Position numbers and translations under genes: made by a program. A DNA stretch of 44,777 nucleotides, taken from positions 1 to 44,777 of the forward strand of contig JAIEPF010000013.1 in NCBI GenBank assembly GCA_019749945.1, in the 5' to 3' direction. The notes beneath the pieces are model-generated. The model searched no databases, was not told the origin of the DNA, and was given only the letters and a program-made list of their open reading frames with translations. The number at the start of each line of letters is the position of its first letter. Position 1 is the first letter of the stretch. The stretch comes from Burkholderiales bacterium. GTDB taxonomy: Bacteria > Pseudomonadota > Gammaproteobacteria > Burkholderiales > SG8-41. This document shows, in pieces, positions 17,167 through 25,801 of the stretch.

Positions 17167-19661
17167 TTGCGTGACAGCGCTTCGAAAGTGACCGGCTGCG
17201 TGGTCTGGTACAACTCCGATTTGCCGAAGTCCTGCGGGAAATCATCAACCATGATGACCTTGCGCCGCAGTTCGGCCGCGCGCTTGAGCAAGTCCGCTTC
17301 GGCCTGGGTGATCACGCCCGCCTGCAAAGCGGCAGCGGCCATCTGGCTGGCGTGGCCGCGCTCGATGCGCCCCGCCTGCTGCGCCTGACGCAGTTTGGCC
17401 TCCACCGGTTCGGCGGCAATCACGGCGCTCAGCGCCGATTCCAGTGTGCGCACCGGATCGTTCTCATTGTCGGAAATGAACACGCCGCGGGTCAGCCGGT
17501 CGCGCGTCGGCCCCGGCGTCATCATCAGCCCGACCACGGCATGGCCCAGCGGGTCGCGCGGCGGCGCGAATTCACGGCCATAGGGCATCAGCAGCGGGAA
17601 GATGAGTCCCCGCAACAACCACGACACAACCGGCCACGGCAGGTTTTCGAAGATCGAATAAAACGCCTCCTCGATGCGGTACAGGCAATCGAGCAGCCCC
17701 CAGCGCACCAGCGGCAGGTCGGCCTGCGGCCGGCCGTCGTCCTCGTAGCGCTTCAGCACGGCGGACGCGAGATACAGCTGGCTCAGCACGTCGCCCAATC
17801 GGGCGGAAAGACGCTCCCTTCGTTTCAGCGTGCCGCCACAGAGGAACATCGCCATGTCGGCCGTCAGCGCGAACCCGCTCGAAAGCCGCGTCAGCTGCTG
17901 GTAATAATGCTTCAGCTCCGGAGCACCACCGGGCACTGCCGTCAGCCGCGCACCGGTCATGCCCATCCACAACACCCGCGCCACGTTGGACAGCGTGAAG
18001 GCGATATGGCCGAAAAACGCGCGATCGAAATCGTGCAACGCCTTTTGCGGGTCTTTTTCCCGGGTGGCTTCGATCTCCTTCAGCACAAAGGGATGGCCGC
18101 GGATCGCACCCTGGCCGAAAATGATCATGGTCCGCGTCAGGATGTTCGCGCCCTCGACGGTGATCGCAATCGGCGTCTGCATGTAGGCGCTGGCGAGGTA
18201 GTTGCTCGGACCCATGCAGATGCCCTTGCCGCCATGGACATCCATCGCATCGTTGATGACCTGGCGGCCGCGTTCGGTGAGGTGGTATTTGACGATGGCC
18301 GAGATCACCGAGGGTTTTTCGCCGAGGTCCACCGCGCCGGCGGTCATCACCCGCGCCGCATCCATCACATACACATTGCCGGCGATGCGCGCCATCGCCT
18401 CTTCAACACCTTCGAACTTGCCGATCGACAGCTTGAACTGCTGGCGCACGCGGCCGTAGGCGCCGGTGGTCAATGCCGACAGCTTGGAAATGCCCACGCC
18501 GTTGGCCGGCAGCGAAATCGAACGTCCCGCGGCGAGGCAGTTCATCAGCATTTTCCAGCCCTCGCCGACCTGCGCCACGCCGCCGATCACGTACTCCATC
18601 GGGATGAATACGTCCTTGCCCCAGTTCGGGCCGTTCATGAAGGTCGCGGTCATCGCGCGATGGCGGCGCCCGATGTGCACGCCCGGCATGTCGGTGGGCA
18701 CCAGCGCCAGCGTGATGCCGACATCGTCCTGCTGCCCCAACAGATGATCGGGGTCATACAACTGGAAGGCCAGGCCGAGCAGCGTCGCGATCGGACCCAG
18801 CGTGATGTAGCGCTTTTCCCAGGTCAGGCGGATGCCCAGCACGTCCGGCTTGCCCTGCCACTCCGCTTTGCACACGATGCCGAAATCCGGAATGCCGCCG
18901 GCGTCCGAGCCGGCCTCCGGACTGGTCAGCGCAAAACACGGCATCTCGATGCCCCTGGCCAGCCGCGGCAGGTAATAATCCTTCTGCTCCTTGGTGCCGT
19001 AATGCAGCAGCAGTTCCGCCGGGCCCAGTGAATTGGGCACCATCACCGACACCGCCGCGGTGCCGCTGCGCGTGGTCAGCTGCATCACCACCTGCGAATG
19101 CGCCAGCGCGGAAAAACCCTTGCCGCCGTATTCCTTGGGAATGATCATGCCGAGGAAACCGTTGTCCTTGATGAACTGCCAGACCTGCGGCGGCATGTCG
19201 GTCATTTCATAAGTGACCTCCCAGTCGCTCAACATTTCGCACAGTTCGCGCAGCGGGCCGGCAATGAAGGCCTGCTCTTCGGCCGTCAGCCGCGGCTTGG
19301 GATAGGCCAAGAGCTTGCTCCAGTCGGGTTTGCCGCTGAACAATTCGCCGTCCCACCATACGGTGCCGGCTTCCAGCGCCTCCCGCTCGGTTTGCGACAC
19401 TGCAGGCAGGATGCGACGGAACAATTTGAGCAGCGGCGCGCCGGCCACGGCACGGCGCAAGGGCGACGGAATCGCGAGCAGCGAGATCACGACCAGCAGC
19501 CCCCAGGCGACGCTGAGCAGCCCATGCGGCCACAGATTGCAGTAGCTGACTGCGCCGAGTGCCAGGCCATAGACCACCGTCCACACCAGTGCCGGCATGC
19601 GGTGATACGCCAGAAACCATGCCAGCAGGAGCGCGGCGAACAGCGTGAACAGGACTAGCAT
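17163..19661 (-). CDS. fadE: Acyl-CoA dehydrogenase FadE
   Basis: 832 residues, close to the 814 of E. coli FadE. It catalyses the first, FAD-dependent oxidation of acyl-CoA at the inner membrane. Two or three hydrophobic segments fill the first ~75 residues, followed by the dehydrogenase core (GFLGMIIPKEYGGKGFSALA, CFALTSPEAGSDAGGIPDFG, DVHGGKGICMGPSNYLASAY) and a FadE-specific C-terminal extension. A clear GGAGG site precedes ATG 19661. It heads the downstream gene string on the minus strand. Electrons should leave through ETF and the ETF-QO at 2910. Confidence 0.95.
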   Translation of the reverse strand: MLVLFTLFAALLLAWFLAYHRMPALVWTVVYGLALGAVSYCNLWPHGLLSVAWGLLVVISLLAIPSPLRRAVAGAPLLKLFRRILPAVSQTEREALEAGTVWWDGELFSGKPDWSKLLAYPKPRLTAEEQAFIAGPLRELCEMLSDWEVTYEMTDMPPQVWQFIKDNGFLGMIIPKEYGGKGFSALAHSQVVMQLTTRSGTAAVSVMVPNSLGPAELLLHYGTKEQKDYYLPRLARGIEMPCFALTSPEAGSDAGGIPDFGIVCKAEWQGKPDVLGIRLTWEKRYITLGPIATLLGLAFQLYDPDHLLGQQDDVGITLALVPTDMPGVHIGRRHRAMTATFMNGPNWGKDVFIPMEYVIGGVAQVGEGWKMLMNCLAAGRSISLPANGVGISKLSALTTGAYGRVRQQFKLSIGKFEGVEEAMARIAGNVYVMDAARVMTAGAVDLGEKPSVISAIVKYHLTERGRQVINDAMDVHGGKGICMGPSNYLASAYMQTPIAITVEGANILTRTMIIFGQGAIRGHPFVLKEIEATREKDPQKALHDFDRAFFGHIAFTLSNVARVLWMGMTGARLTAVPGGAPELKHYYQQLTRLSSGFALTADMAMFLCGGTLKRRERLSARLGDVLSQLYLASAVLKRYEDDGRPQADLPLVRWGLLDCLYRIEEAFYSIFENLPWPVVSWLLRGLIFPLLMPYGREFAPPRDPLGHAVVGLMMTPGPTRDRLTRGVFISDNENDPVRTLESALSAVIAAEPVEAKLRQAQQAGRIERGHASQMAAAALQAGVITQAEADLLKRAAELRRKVIMVDDFPQDFGKSELYQTTQPVTFEALSRK

Positions 19662-19786
19662 CGTGATACCTCCGCCGGGATAACGCGGCGCCGGACACCT
19701 GTTCAGCGACGCGCGGGCCGGTTCAAAAAAACCGGCGCCATGTCTTTGAATCGAGCATACACGCCGGGTTGCCGGGCGACAACTCG

Positions 19787-19806
19787 CATAAATATTTGAT
19801 TTTATT
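19787..19806. other. Recurrent 20-bp AT-rich motif, copy B
   Basis: The + strand reads CATAAATATTTGATTTTATT, 16 of 20 identical to copy A. It lies 126 bases upstream of fadE and 41 bases past the end of the hypothetical gene at 19848. It could be part of the fadE promoter region or a gene-border element. Confidence 0.5.
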
Positions 19807-19847
19807 GATTATTTTATCTGGTCGCGGGCAACGTCAAAACGACCTGT

Positions 19848-20315
19848 TCAGCGTTTGACCTTGGCGGTGATCACCAGCAATTCAGCCAGATGTTTTTGCG
19901 CCTGCGCGATTTCCTCGGGACTGGCCGGCCCCAGCGGTTTGCCATCCACGCGTTTCAGCGATATCGCGGGTTTTCCGGTTTTGTCAAAGGACGCCATGAT
20001 CGCCACGGCCGCACCGGACTTCCCCGGCGCCGGATAACGATCCTGCTTGTAGTGCAGCAAGGCGCCGGCATTGAAGAAAAATTCGTTTTTCTCGATCATG
20101 CCGGCGTTTTCGGCCATCTCCTCGCGGATCATTTTCAGTTCACTGCCCATCCAGTGCGCACCAAAAGTCGAGGACCGACCGCCGCCCTGCCATTGATGCT
20201 CCGTACGCTCCATCGGCGGCGCAGGTTTGGCGGTCGATTGTGCCGGCGCATTGCCGGCCAGCAAACAAAAAAAGCCTGTGGCCAGAATGGCGGGCAGCGA
20301 TTGCAGGCGACTCAT
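19848..20315 (-). CDS. Hypothetical secreted protein
   Basis: 155 residues. I do not recognise the family. A signal peptide is clear (MSRLQSLPAILATGFFCLLA, then GNAPAQS), so the mature protein is periplasmic or exported. The mature part is mixed alpha/beta, with EHQWQGGGRSSTFGAHWMGS, a stretch of Glu/Met-rich helix and a Lys-rich end (AKVKR). FFFNAGALLHYKQDRYPAPG and VAIMASFDKTGKPAISLKRV suggest beta strands. ATG 20315 is preferred over a longer start at 20369 because it begins the signal peptide and has GGAG about 12 bases upstream. It stands alone between the hydrolase and fadE. Confidence 0.65.
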   Translation of the reverse strand: MSRLQSLPAILATGFFCLLAGNAPAQSTAKPAPPMERTEHQWQGGGRSSTFGAHWMGSELKMIREEMAENAGMIEKNEFFFNAGALLHYKQDRYPAPGKSGAAVAIMASFDKTGKPAISLKRVDGKPLGPASPEEIAQAQKHLAELLVITAKVKR

Positions 20316-20438
20316 CGTGGGGGTTTCTCCATGTGACCAATGGTATTGAACAGAATAAAGGTCATGCAACAGCCGGCTGCATCAACCTGTGACGGCATAT
20401 CATGCGGGAAGTTGCAAACGCAGCCCCATCAGGGTCTG

Positions 20439-20468
20439 TTAACCATCATTTCATGAAATGATGGTTAA
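20439..20468. repeat. Perfect 30-bp palindrome
   Basis: The left half is TTAACCATCATTTCA and the right half is its exact complement, with no spacer. It is 30 bases past the end of the alpha/beta hydrolase gene (minus strand). No T-run follows, so it is not a standard terminator. A dyad operator, a termination or processing hairpin, or an insertion target are all possible. Confidence 0.75.
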
Positions 20469-20498
20469 AGCGCGGACAGGCAAGGCATTTTTCAGGCC

Positions 20499-21635
20499 CT
20501 AGGGCATCAGCCTGTCGCGCAGCCACTGCGCGATCTGTTCGGCAATGACCCGCTCCTTCATGCCGGGTGTGCGCCCCATGTGGCCGCCGTCGGGATAGAT
20601 GCGCGCCGTTTTAGGCGTGCCGTGTTCAAGCAGAATATGAACATCGGCGATCGGCGCCTGATCATCGAGCTTGCCGTTCACCGCCAGCAGCGGCGCGCAG
20701 GGACCATCGAGCAGGCCCTGATCCAGAAGCGAGAGCCGCGGCGCCATGGCGAGAACCTCTTCGAGTGTGCGCGCACCCAGTACCCAGCTGCGTGCATCGA
20801 GCAGGCTCGAGGGCCCGAGCAGATAGGTCGATGCGGTTCGCGTCAGCGCCGGTTCCAGCCACTCGCGCTGGAAGCCGTGGTGCACATTGCCGCCCTGGAT
20901 GACCGCCGCCTTGATCCGCGCGGCTTCGACATGCGCCAGTTTGGCCGCCCAGTATCCGCCGAAGCTGCCGCCCCAGACGCCGATGCGTGCGCCATCGACT
21001 TCATCGCGCTGCTGCAGGTGATCAATCGCCGCGGAAAACGTCCGTTCGGCATCCGGCGCCATGAACCGCACCGGATTGTCGCCGGCACCGGGCATGTCCA
21101 TGGTCAATGTTGCCAGTCCCTGCGCATGCAGAATCCCGCTGTTGCGCTGGCGATCCTCCTTCCAGCCGTCGACGCCGCCCCAGTGGATCACCACCGGCGG
21201 TCGCGACACGCCGGCCGGCAGTTGCAGGTAGCCGGTCAGCATTTTTCCTGCAAACGGAATTTCGACCACCTGCAGCGGCGGATCAAAATATTGCGCCGCC
21301 TTGCGAAAACAGCGCAGTGAATGCAGATAGGCCTCAGCCTTGCCCGGCGTGCTGGCCACCGGATAACGACCGGTGCGGCAATTGGCATAGGCCAGAAAAT
21401 AGGCATCGCGGATGGTGGTGGCGTCCGCACCGCGCCGGCGCAGCGCGTCGCCTTCCGCCTCGTGGCGCAGACCGATCGCACACCAGACCGCCGCCCAGTG
21501 ATCACGTTCGAGGCTGGTCAGTGCGGCAACGGCTGCCTGCGCATCACCGGCGCTGATGTGTTCCAGCGGGCTGTTACGGCCGGCGCGCCGGATGATTTCG
21601 GCCTTGACCTGCTCCAGCGTACGTTCAGCGGACAT
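20499..21635 (-). CDS. Alpha/beta hydrolase (FrsA / dihydropseudooxynicotine hydrolase-like)
   Basis: 378 residues. A helical N-terminal half (about 1-115) is joined to an alpha/beta hydrolase domain. This layout is known from C-C bond hydrolases such as 2,6-dihydropseudooxynicotine hydrolase and from FrsA-like esterases. The nucleophile Ser224 is in GVWGGSFGGYWAAK, the acid is Asp323/324 in NGKLDDQAPI and the His351 is in YPDGGHMGR. The oxyanion area is VVIHWGGVDGWKE. No signal peptide, so cytosolic. It follows the ferredoxin gene by 35 bases and is probably the last gene of that operon. The substrate is unknown: an ester, lactone or beta-diketone is possible. Confidence 0.85.
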   Translation of the reverse strand: MSAERTLEQVKAEIIRRAGRNSPLEHISAGDAQAAVAALTSLERDHWAAVWCAIGLRHEAEGDALRRRGADATTIRDAYFLAYANCRTGRYPVASTPGKAEAYLHSLRCFRKAAQYFDPPLQVVEIPFAGKMLTGYLQLPAGVSRPPVVIHWGGVDGWKEDRQRNSGILHAQGLATLTMDMPGAGDNPVRFMAPDAERTFSAAIDHLQQRDEVDGARIGVWGGSFGGYWAAKLAHVEAARIKAAVIQGGNVHHGFQREWLEPALTRTASTYLLGPSSLLDARSWVLGARTLEEVLAMAPRLSLLDQGLLDGPCAPLLAVNGKLDDQAPIADVHILLEHGTPKTARIYPDGGHMGRTPGMKERVIAEQIAQWLRDRLMP

Positions 21636-21670
21636 GCCGCCGCGATCCGCGATGCTCTTGTTCCGCCACC

Positions 21671-21949
21671 TTATTCAGCGACCTTGCCGAGCAGCGTGGC
21701 CACATCCGTCTTGTTGTTCACCATCTGCTCCGGGAACACCACGGTAATCGCGTTGGTCGGGCAGATCGACTGGCACAGGCCGCAATACCAGCACTCGTCC
21801 GGATATCTGATCACCGGCAACGTCTCGCGGTTGTCCTCTTCCTTGTAGATCAGGTCGCCGGGGCAGATCCAGTCGCAGAGATTGCACTTGACGCAGGTTT
21901 CGGGGTTGATGCGGATGGGGTTGAACACTTCTTTTTGTAAGGCACTCAT
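21671..21949 (-). CDS. 2x[4Fe-4S] ferredoxin, AprB-like partner of the flavoprotein
   Basis: 92 residues, cytosolic. Two complete [4Fe-4S] motifs: Cys19, 22, 25, 29 (CVKCNLCDWICP) and Cys53, 56, 59, 63 (CWYCGLCQSICP). The inserts around the clusters and the aromatic-rich DECWYCGLC resemble the beta subunit of APS reductase, but the long AprB C-terminal tail is missing. It starts 10 bases after the flavoprotein stop, so the two are surely co-translated and likely form a complex in which this subunit passes electrons to or from the FAD. Confidence 0.92.
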   Translation of the reverse strand: MSALQKEVFNPIRINPETCVKCNLCDWICPGDLIYKEEDNRETLPVIRYPDECWYCGLCQSICPTNAITVVFPEQMVNNKTDVATLLGKVAE

Positions 21950-21959
21950 TGCATGCTCC

Positions 21960-23708
21960 TCATGCCGCCACGGCAGCGTTGTTGCGACTGAACGCCGCGG
22001 ACAGCGGCTGGTCCGTGGACAGGGTGCGGGTCACCGGCCCGTCCGCGCCGCGCTCGACAATCACGAACTTGCGCCAGTTCACCTCATCCGTCTGCGGATA
22101 ATCCATGCGGAAATGCGAGGAGCCGGTGCGTGTTTCCTGGCGCGCCAGCGACGCGGTGGCCATGATCTCGGCGTTCATGCGGATGTTTTTGGCTTCGTGC
22201 ACGCGCATCAGGCCGTGCAGGTCATCGGCTTTCAAGGTCGGCTCGCGTCTGGCCAGTGCATGCAGCGTATCCAGCGCCAGCCTGAGCCCCTGCTCGTTGC
22301 GGCGCACCCCCACGTAATCGCTGACCGTCTGCCGGGTGGTTTCTTCGTATTCCTTCCACGGCAAACCATCCGTTTGCTGTAAATGCGCCACGGCGCGCGC
22401 ACGCACCTCGTCCAGCGTTTTGCGATCCACCTCGGGCAAGGCACCGGGTGTGGCGCGGATGCGCTGCACCAGGCCCTCGCCGGCAATATGCCCGAGCACA
22501 GCCGCACCCGAGATGCCGCCGCTGACCGTCGCGCAATCTCCGGCGGCAAAAAGCCCTTCGACCGCGGTTTCGCCGTTGGTGTCGACAGCGAGGCCGCTGC
22601 CGCGGAAATACACGCCGCTGCGGCGGATGCTCAGTTCGGACACCGACACTTCGACCAGTTCCTCGCGAAAATTGACACCCTTCTGTTTGTAATACGCCGG
22701 CAGCGTGTAACGATCGACCTGCAGCGTGTGCTCCATGCGGTCGAGCATGTCCTGCGGCAGGTGGCGGCAGTCGAGATAGATCGGACCATTGCCGAGCAGG
22801 TATTCGTTGATCACGCCGTCGGCAATCACCGCACGGCGGGCGTTCTCGCCCTTCTTGTCATACTTGAACATGAAACGTTCGCCGGCCTTGTTGACGAACC
22901 AGGCGCCGAGGCTGACCAGCGCATTGAGGCCCTGGCAGGAAAAACCCTTGGGTGTCAGTGTCGCTTCCACCGACTCCATATTGGCCAGCGCGGCACCGGC
23001 GTGATAACCCATCGCCTGCGCATCCCCGGTGTTGTAGGGGATGTGCCAGGAATCGAAGGCCAGGCCCGAGGCATTCTGCGAAATGCGGTTGACGTCACCC
23101 GCCGCCAGCACCACCGCTTTGGCGCGAATCACCGTCCACTCGCCGCTGCGGAAATTGAAGGCAATGGCGCCATAGGCGCGGTTGTCCTTCACCAGCAGCT
23201 GCACCACCATGGTACGCATCAGCACCGTGGCCTTGCCCTTGCGCACACGTTCACCGAGGTGTTTCTTGAAATCGGTGCCGTCGAAATTGATGTGGTACGT
23301 CCCGGGCAGTCCGAAGGAGCGCAGGCGGTAATAGTCCCCCGTCTGACGATCCTTGAAATCGACGCCCATGGCTTCGATTTTGCGGAAAATGCGCGGCATT
23401 TCGCGAATCACCCGACCGGCGACCGCCATGTCGACGATGCCGTCGGTCAGTTCGGGCACATGCTTCAGCAGGAACTCCGGCGTGTCCCATTCCGGGCCGG
23501 TATCCATCACCGTCAGGTAATGATCGACGCCGCAACCGATGCTGCCGCAGTGGTCGAGGATCTTGCCCTTTTCGCAGATCACCACCTTCAGCCCGGCTTC
23601 CAGCGCCGGAATCGCGGCCATGGTGCCCGCGACGCCACCGCCGATCACCAGAACATCCGTATCCAGCCGGATGAATTCGCCAATTTTTGGGTCCGTGACT
23701 CCGTCCAT
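21960..23708 (-). CDS. FAD flavoprotein of the fumarate reductase / APS reductase (AprA) superfamily
   Basis: 582 residues. The Rossmann FAD motif VLVIGGGVAGTMAAIPALEA is near residue 20. HCGSIGCGVDHYL sits where FrdA carries its covalent-FAD His and AprA does not. The middle part IPYNTGDAQAMGYHAGAALANME and VEGLFAAGDCATVSGGISGA are typical of the family. SSHFRMDYPQTDE near the end is the FrdA/SdhA-type HFR site. There is no Tat or Sec signal, so it acts in the cytosol. ATG 23708 has GGGAG upstream and is preferred over GTG 23753. Such flavoprotein/ferredoxin pairs are not biochemically assigned. Redox chemistry on a carboxylate is inference. Confidence 0.88.
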   Translation of the reverse strand: MDGVTDPKIGEFIRLDTDVLVIGGGVAGTMAAIPALEAGLKVVICEKGKILDHCGSIGCGVDHYLTVMDTGPEWDTPEFLLKHVPELTDGIVDMAVAGRVIREMPRIFRKIEAMGVDFKDRQTGDYYRLRSFGLPGTYHINFDGTDFKKHLGERVRKGKATVLMRTMVVQLLVKDNRAYGAIAFNFRSGEWTVIRAKAVVLAAGDVNRISQNASGLAFDSWHIPYNTGDAQAMGYHAGAALANMESVEATLTPKGFSCQGLNALVSLGAWFVNKAGERFMFKYDKKGENARRAVIADGVINEYLLGNGPIYLDCRHLPQDMLDRMEHTLQVDRYTLPAYYKQKGVNFREELVEVSVSELSIRRSGVYFRGSGLAVDTNGETAVEGLFAAGDCATVSGGISGAAVLGHIAGEGLVQRIRATPGALPEVDRKTLDEVRARAVAHLQQTDGLPWKEYEETTRQTVSDYVGVRRNEQGLRLALDTLHALARREPTLKADDLHGLMRVHEAKNIRMNAEIMATASLARQETRTGSSHFRMDYPQTDEVNWRKFVIVERGADGPVTRTLSTDQPLSAAFSRNNAAVAA

Positions 23709-23741
23709 AGTGCTCCCGTCGCGCGTGGTCGCGCATTTTTT

Positions 23742-23757
23742 GCATGTTTGCACATGC
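23742..23757. promoter_or_regulatory. Inverted repeat GCATGT-TTGC-ACATGC upstream of the flavoprotein
   Basis: Perfect 6-base arms around a 4-base centre, 34 bases before ATG 23708, in the 107-base gap between the AraC gene and the flavoprotein. Position suits an operator, perhaps for the adjacent regulator, though AraC proteins usually prefer direct repeats. Confidence 0.35.
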
Positions 23758-23815
23758 TACGGGCGCATCCCGGGCAAAACCAGTGACCCGATGGTGTTTT
23801 TTGAGGATTTTCCTG

Positions 23816-24724
23816 TTATCGCGCTGCCGCCTGCGTGCGAAATTGTCTCGGCGCAACCGCGTAACGCTGGCGGAAACGGCGCGCGAAGTAGGCTTCGTCC
23901 TCGAAACCCACCGCGGCAGCGATGTCACCGATGCGCTGCGTGGTGTGCGCCAGCAGCTCGCAGGCTTTTTCCATGCGCCGCTCGGTGACCAGGTCGACAA
24001 AGGTCTTGCCGGTTTCTTTCTTGATCAGGTGCGCCAGGTAATTCGGCGACAGATCGGCGGCGGCAGCCGCATCCGCCAGTTGCAGGCGCCGGCCGAGGTT
24101 TTCACGCACATGGCGCATCACCCGTGCCAGCGCATCCCGCCGGCTGGTGCGCTGCGCCTGCCCTGCGGCCAGCCGCGTGATGCTGCGCTCGTGCCGGCGG
24201 CACACTGTGCCGATCAGCAGCAGCAGATGTGCGCGAATCATTTCCAGAGAACAATAACGGCGGCGCAGATTCTCCGCCTGCATCTGCCGGCAGGCTTCTT
24301 GCGCCAGCTTGAGGTCCGCCCCGGTGAGCCTGAAATCCATGTATTCCTGGAACAGGAAAGGCGCCAGTTCCGGCGCGCGCGGCAAGGGCACTTCCTCGAG
24401 GTCCAGAGGATCGACGTCGAGCTCCGGCCGCAGGAAGCGCAGGTTGAAACTGATCACGAAAAACTTCGAACGCGGCGGATGCGGCACCCGGTGCACGCGG
24501 TACGGCAACACGAAACTCAGGCCGCCAGGCCCCAGCGGACGCGTCGTCGCGGCGATGTGCTGTTCGGTGCGCCCGGCGAGATTGAGCTGGATCTGGAAAT
24601 ATTCGTGGCGGTGCGCATCAGTGATGCGCGTGACGCTGGTCTGGTCACGGATGCCGAAATCGGGACCGGCGGCGCGATCCGCAAGCGCATAAGTCCTGAT
24701 CGCGCGCGTCGTCGCTGCCGCCAT
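23816..24724 (-). CDS. AraC-family transcriptional regulator
   Basis: 302 residues. An N-terminal cupin-like sensor (HRHEYFQIQLNLAG, then GGLSFVLPYRVHRV) is followed by a C-terminal double helix-turn-helix of AraC type (LQLADAAAAADLSPNYLAHL and IGDIAAAVGFEDEAYFARRF, end YAVAPRQFR). The sensor should bind a small effector in the cytosol. The gene lies between the transporter genes and the flavoprotein genes, all on the same strand, with 15 bases to the Bug gene. It is the probable pathway regulator. Confidence 0.92.
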   Translation of the reverse strand: MAAATTRAIRTYALADRAAGPDFGIRDQTSVTRITDAHRHEYFQIQLNLAGRTEQHIAATTRPLGPGGLSFVLPYRVHRVPHPPRSKFFVISFNLRFLRPELDVDPLDLEEVPLPRAPELAPFLFQEYMDFRLTGADLKLAQEACRQMQAENLRRRYCSLEMIRAHLLLLIGTVCRRHERSITRLAAGQAQRTSRRDALARVMRHVRENLGRRLQLADAAAAADLSPNYLAHLIKKETGKTFVDLVTERRMEKACELLAHTTQRIGDIAAAVGFEDEAYFARRFRQRYAVAPRQFRTQAAAR

Positions 24725-24739
24725 TCCGGCTCCTGGTGA

Positions 24740-25777
24740 TTACTGAATATCCTTGACCGCGGCGATCAGGATGGGCGCCAGGCTGGCGCTGGTTTTTGCC
24801 AGCTCGGTGACCCGCTTCTGTTGCGTGACGCCATCCATCGGCGCCACCAGCCGCTCGGTTTTTTTCGACTCGGCGAGCAGTTCGGGATCACTCAGCGCGG
24901 CGGTGACCACGGCGCGGAAGGCGGCGACGGCCTGCGGATCCATGTTGGGCGGGCCGATGTAGCTGCGATGGGTCTCGAGTATGGTCGCCATGGCCTGCAC
25001 CGTGGCGCGTTTGCTGGCCGGCACGATATTCGCCGCAATCGGGATGTTCGGATAGTCCGGGGACGGCTGTGATGTCACCATCAGTATCGGGTTCTTGTCA
25101 CCGGAGCGGATCGGCCCCAGCGATTCGCTCCAGCCGGTGATATGGCCGTCGCCGTCGCCCTTGATCACCGCCAGCGAAGTATCGGCATTGCCTTCATACC
25201 CCGTCACCGCCTTGACCTTGAAACCCAGCGCATCGCCGAGCACGGCCATGGTGTAGAAGTCCTCGTCGGTGCCCTGAGAAGGAAACACAAACGGCCGCTT
25301 CAGCTTCTGCACGTCCTGGATCGACTTGATCGCCGACTTGCCGCCGACGCACAGCACCCGCGGTTCGCTGGTGACCCGCCCCAGGTAGTGGAACTTGACC
25401 GGATCAAAGGCCTGCGCGCCGGCGCTGCCGGCCAGCGGCGCGAGGATCAGCGTCGACACATTGCCGAAAAAGATTTCCGGGCTGCCGGGTTTGACGCGCC
25501 AGATGTGGTTGGCCGCCTTCAGGCCGCCGCCGCCCGGCATGTTGACGATGCGCACTTCGCGCGCCCCGCTGTGTTTCTGCAGGTACGGCTGCAACAGGCG
25601 GGCATAACGCGTATGCCCGCCGGAGGCGCCGCCGGCGACATTGATGATGATGACCTTGTCCTTGTAATAACCGCCGCCGGCCTGGGCCAGCGCCCGGCCC
25701 GGCATGCCCATTACCAGCGGCGCCATGGCGCCTGCAAGCAGCAGTTTTCTGCGGCTTTTTTCGACTTCGTTTTTCAT
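24740..25777 (-). CDS. Bug/TctC-type periplasmic substrate-binding protein
   Basis: 345 residues. Binding protein of a tripartite tricarboxylate transporter: it captures a carboxylate in the periplasm for TctAB. The N-terminus has a twin-arginine signal (KSRRKLLLAGAMAP, cleavage near RALAQA), so it may be exported folded. Typical Bug elements are VAGGASGGHTRYARLLQPYL, VRIVNMPGGGGLKAANHIW and the interlobe KRPFVFPSQGTDEDF. Asp and Tyr around YLGRVTSEPRV and the second lobe define ligand choice, which cannot be read from sequence. Part of the tctA-tctB-bug string. Confidence 0.92.
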   Translation of the reverse strand: MKNEVEKSRRKLLLAGAMAPLVMGMPGRALAQAGGGYYKDKVIIINVAGGASGGHTRYARLLQPYLQKHSGAREVRIVNMPGGGGLKAANHIWRVKPGSPEIFFGNVSTLILAPLAGSAGAQAFDPVKFHYLGRVTSEPRVLCVGGKSAIKSIQDVQKLKRPFVFPSQGTDEDFYTMAVLGDALGFKVKAVTGYEGNADTSLAVIKGDGDGHITGWSESLGPIRSGDKNPILMVTSQPSPDYPNIPIAANIVPASKRATVQAMATILETHRSYIGPPNMDPQAVAAFRAVVTAALSDPELLAESKKTERLVAPMDGVTQQKRVTELAKTSASLAPILIAAVKDIQ

Positions 25778-25801
25778 TGCGGTCTCCTCCGGGATCAGAT
25801 T

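Noticed and set aside
14836..17388. 850-codon open frame on + opposite the acyl-CoA synthetase, SDR and hydratase genes
   Set aside because: It is antisense to three well-supported genes, crosses their borders, and has the His/Arg/Gln-rich composition of a GC-rich shadow frame.
20439..20468. IS element end or target duplication
   Set aside because: No transposase, second end or direct repeat is visible within several kilobases.
21671..23708. Dissimilatory APS reductase (aprBA)
   Set aside because: The ferredoxin is too short and lacks the AprB tail. The flavoprotein keeps an HFR-type carboxylate site, and no sat, qmo or dsr gene is near.
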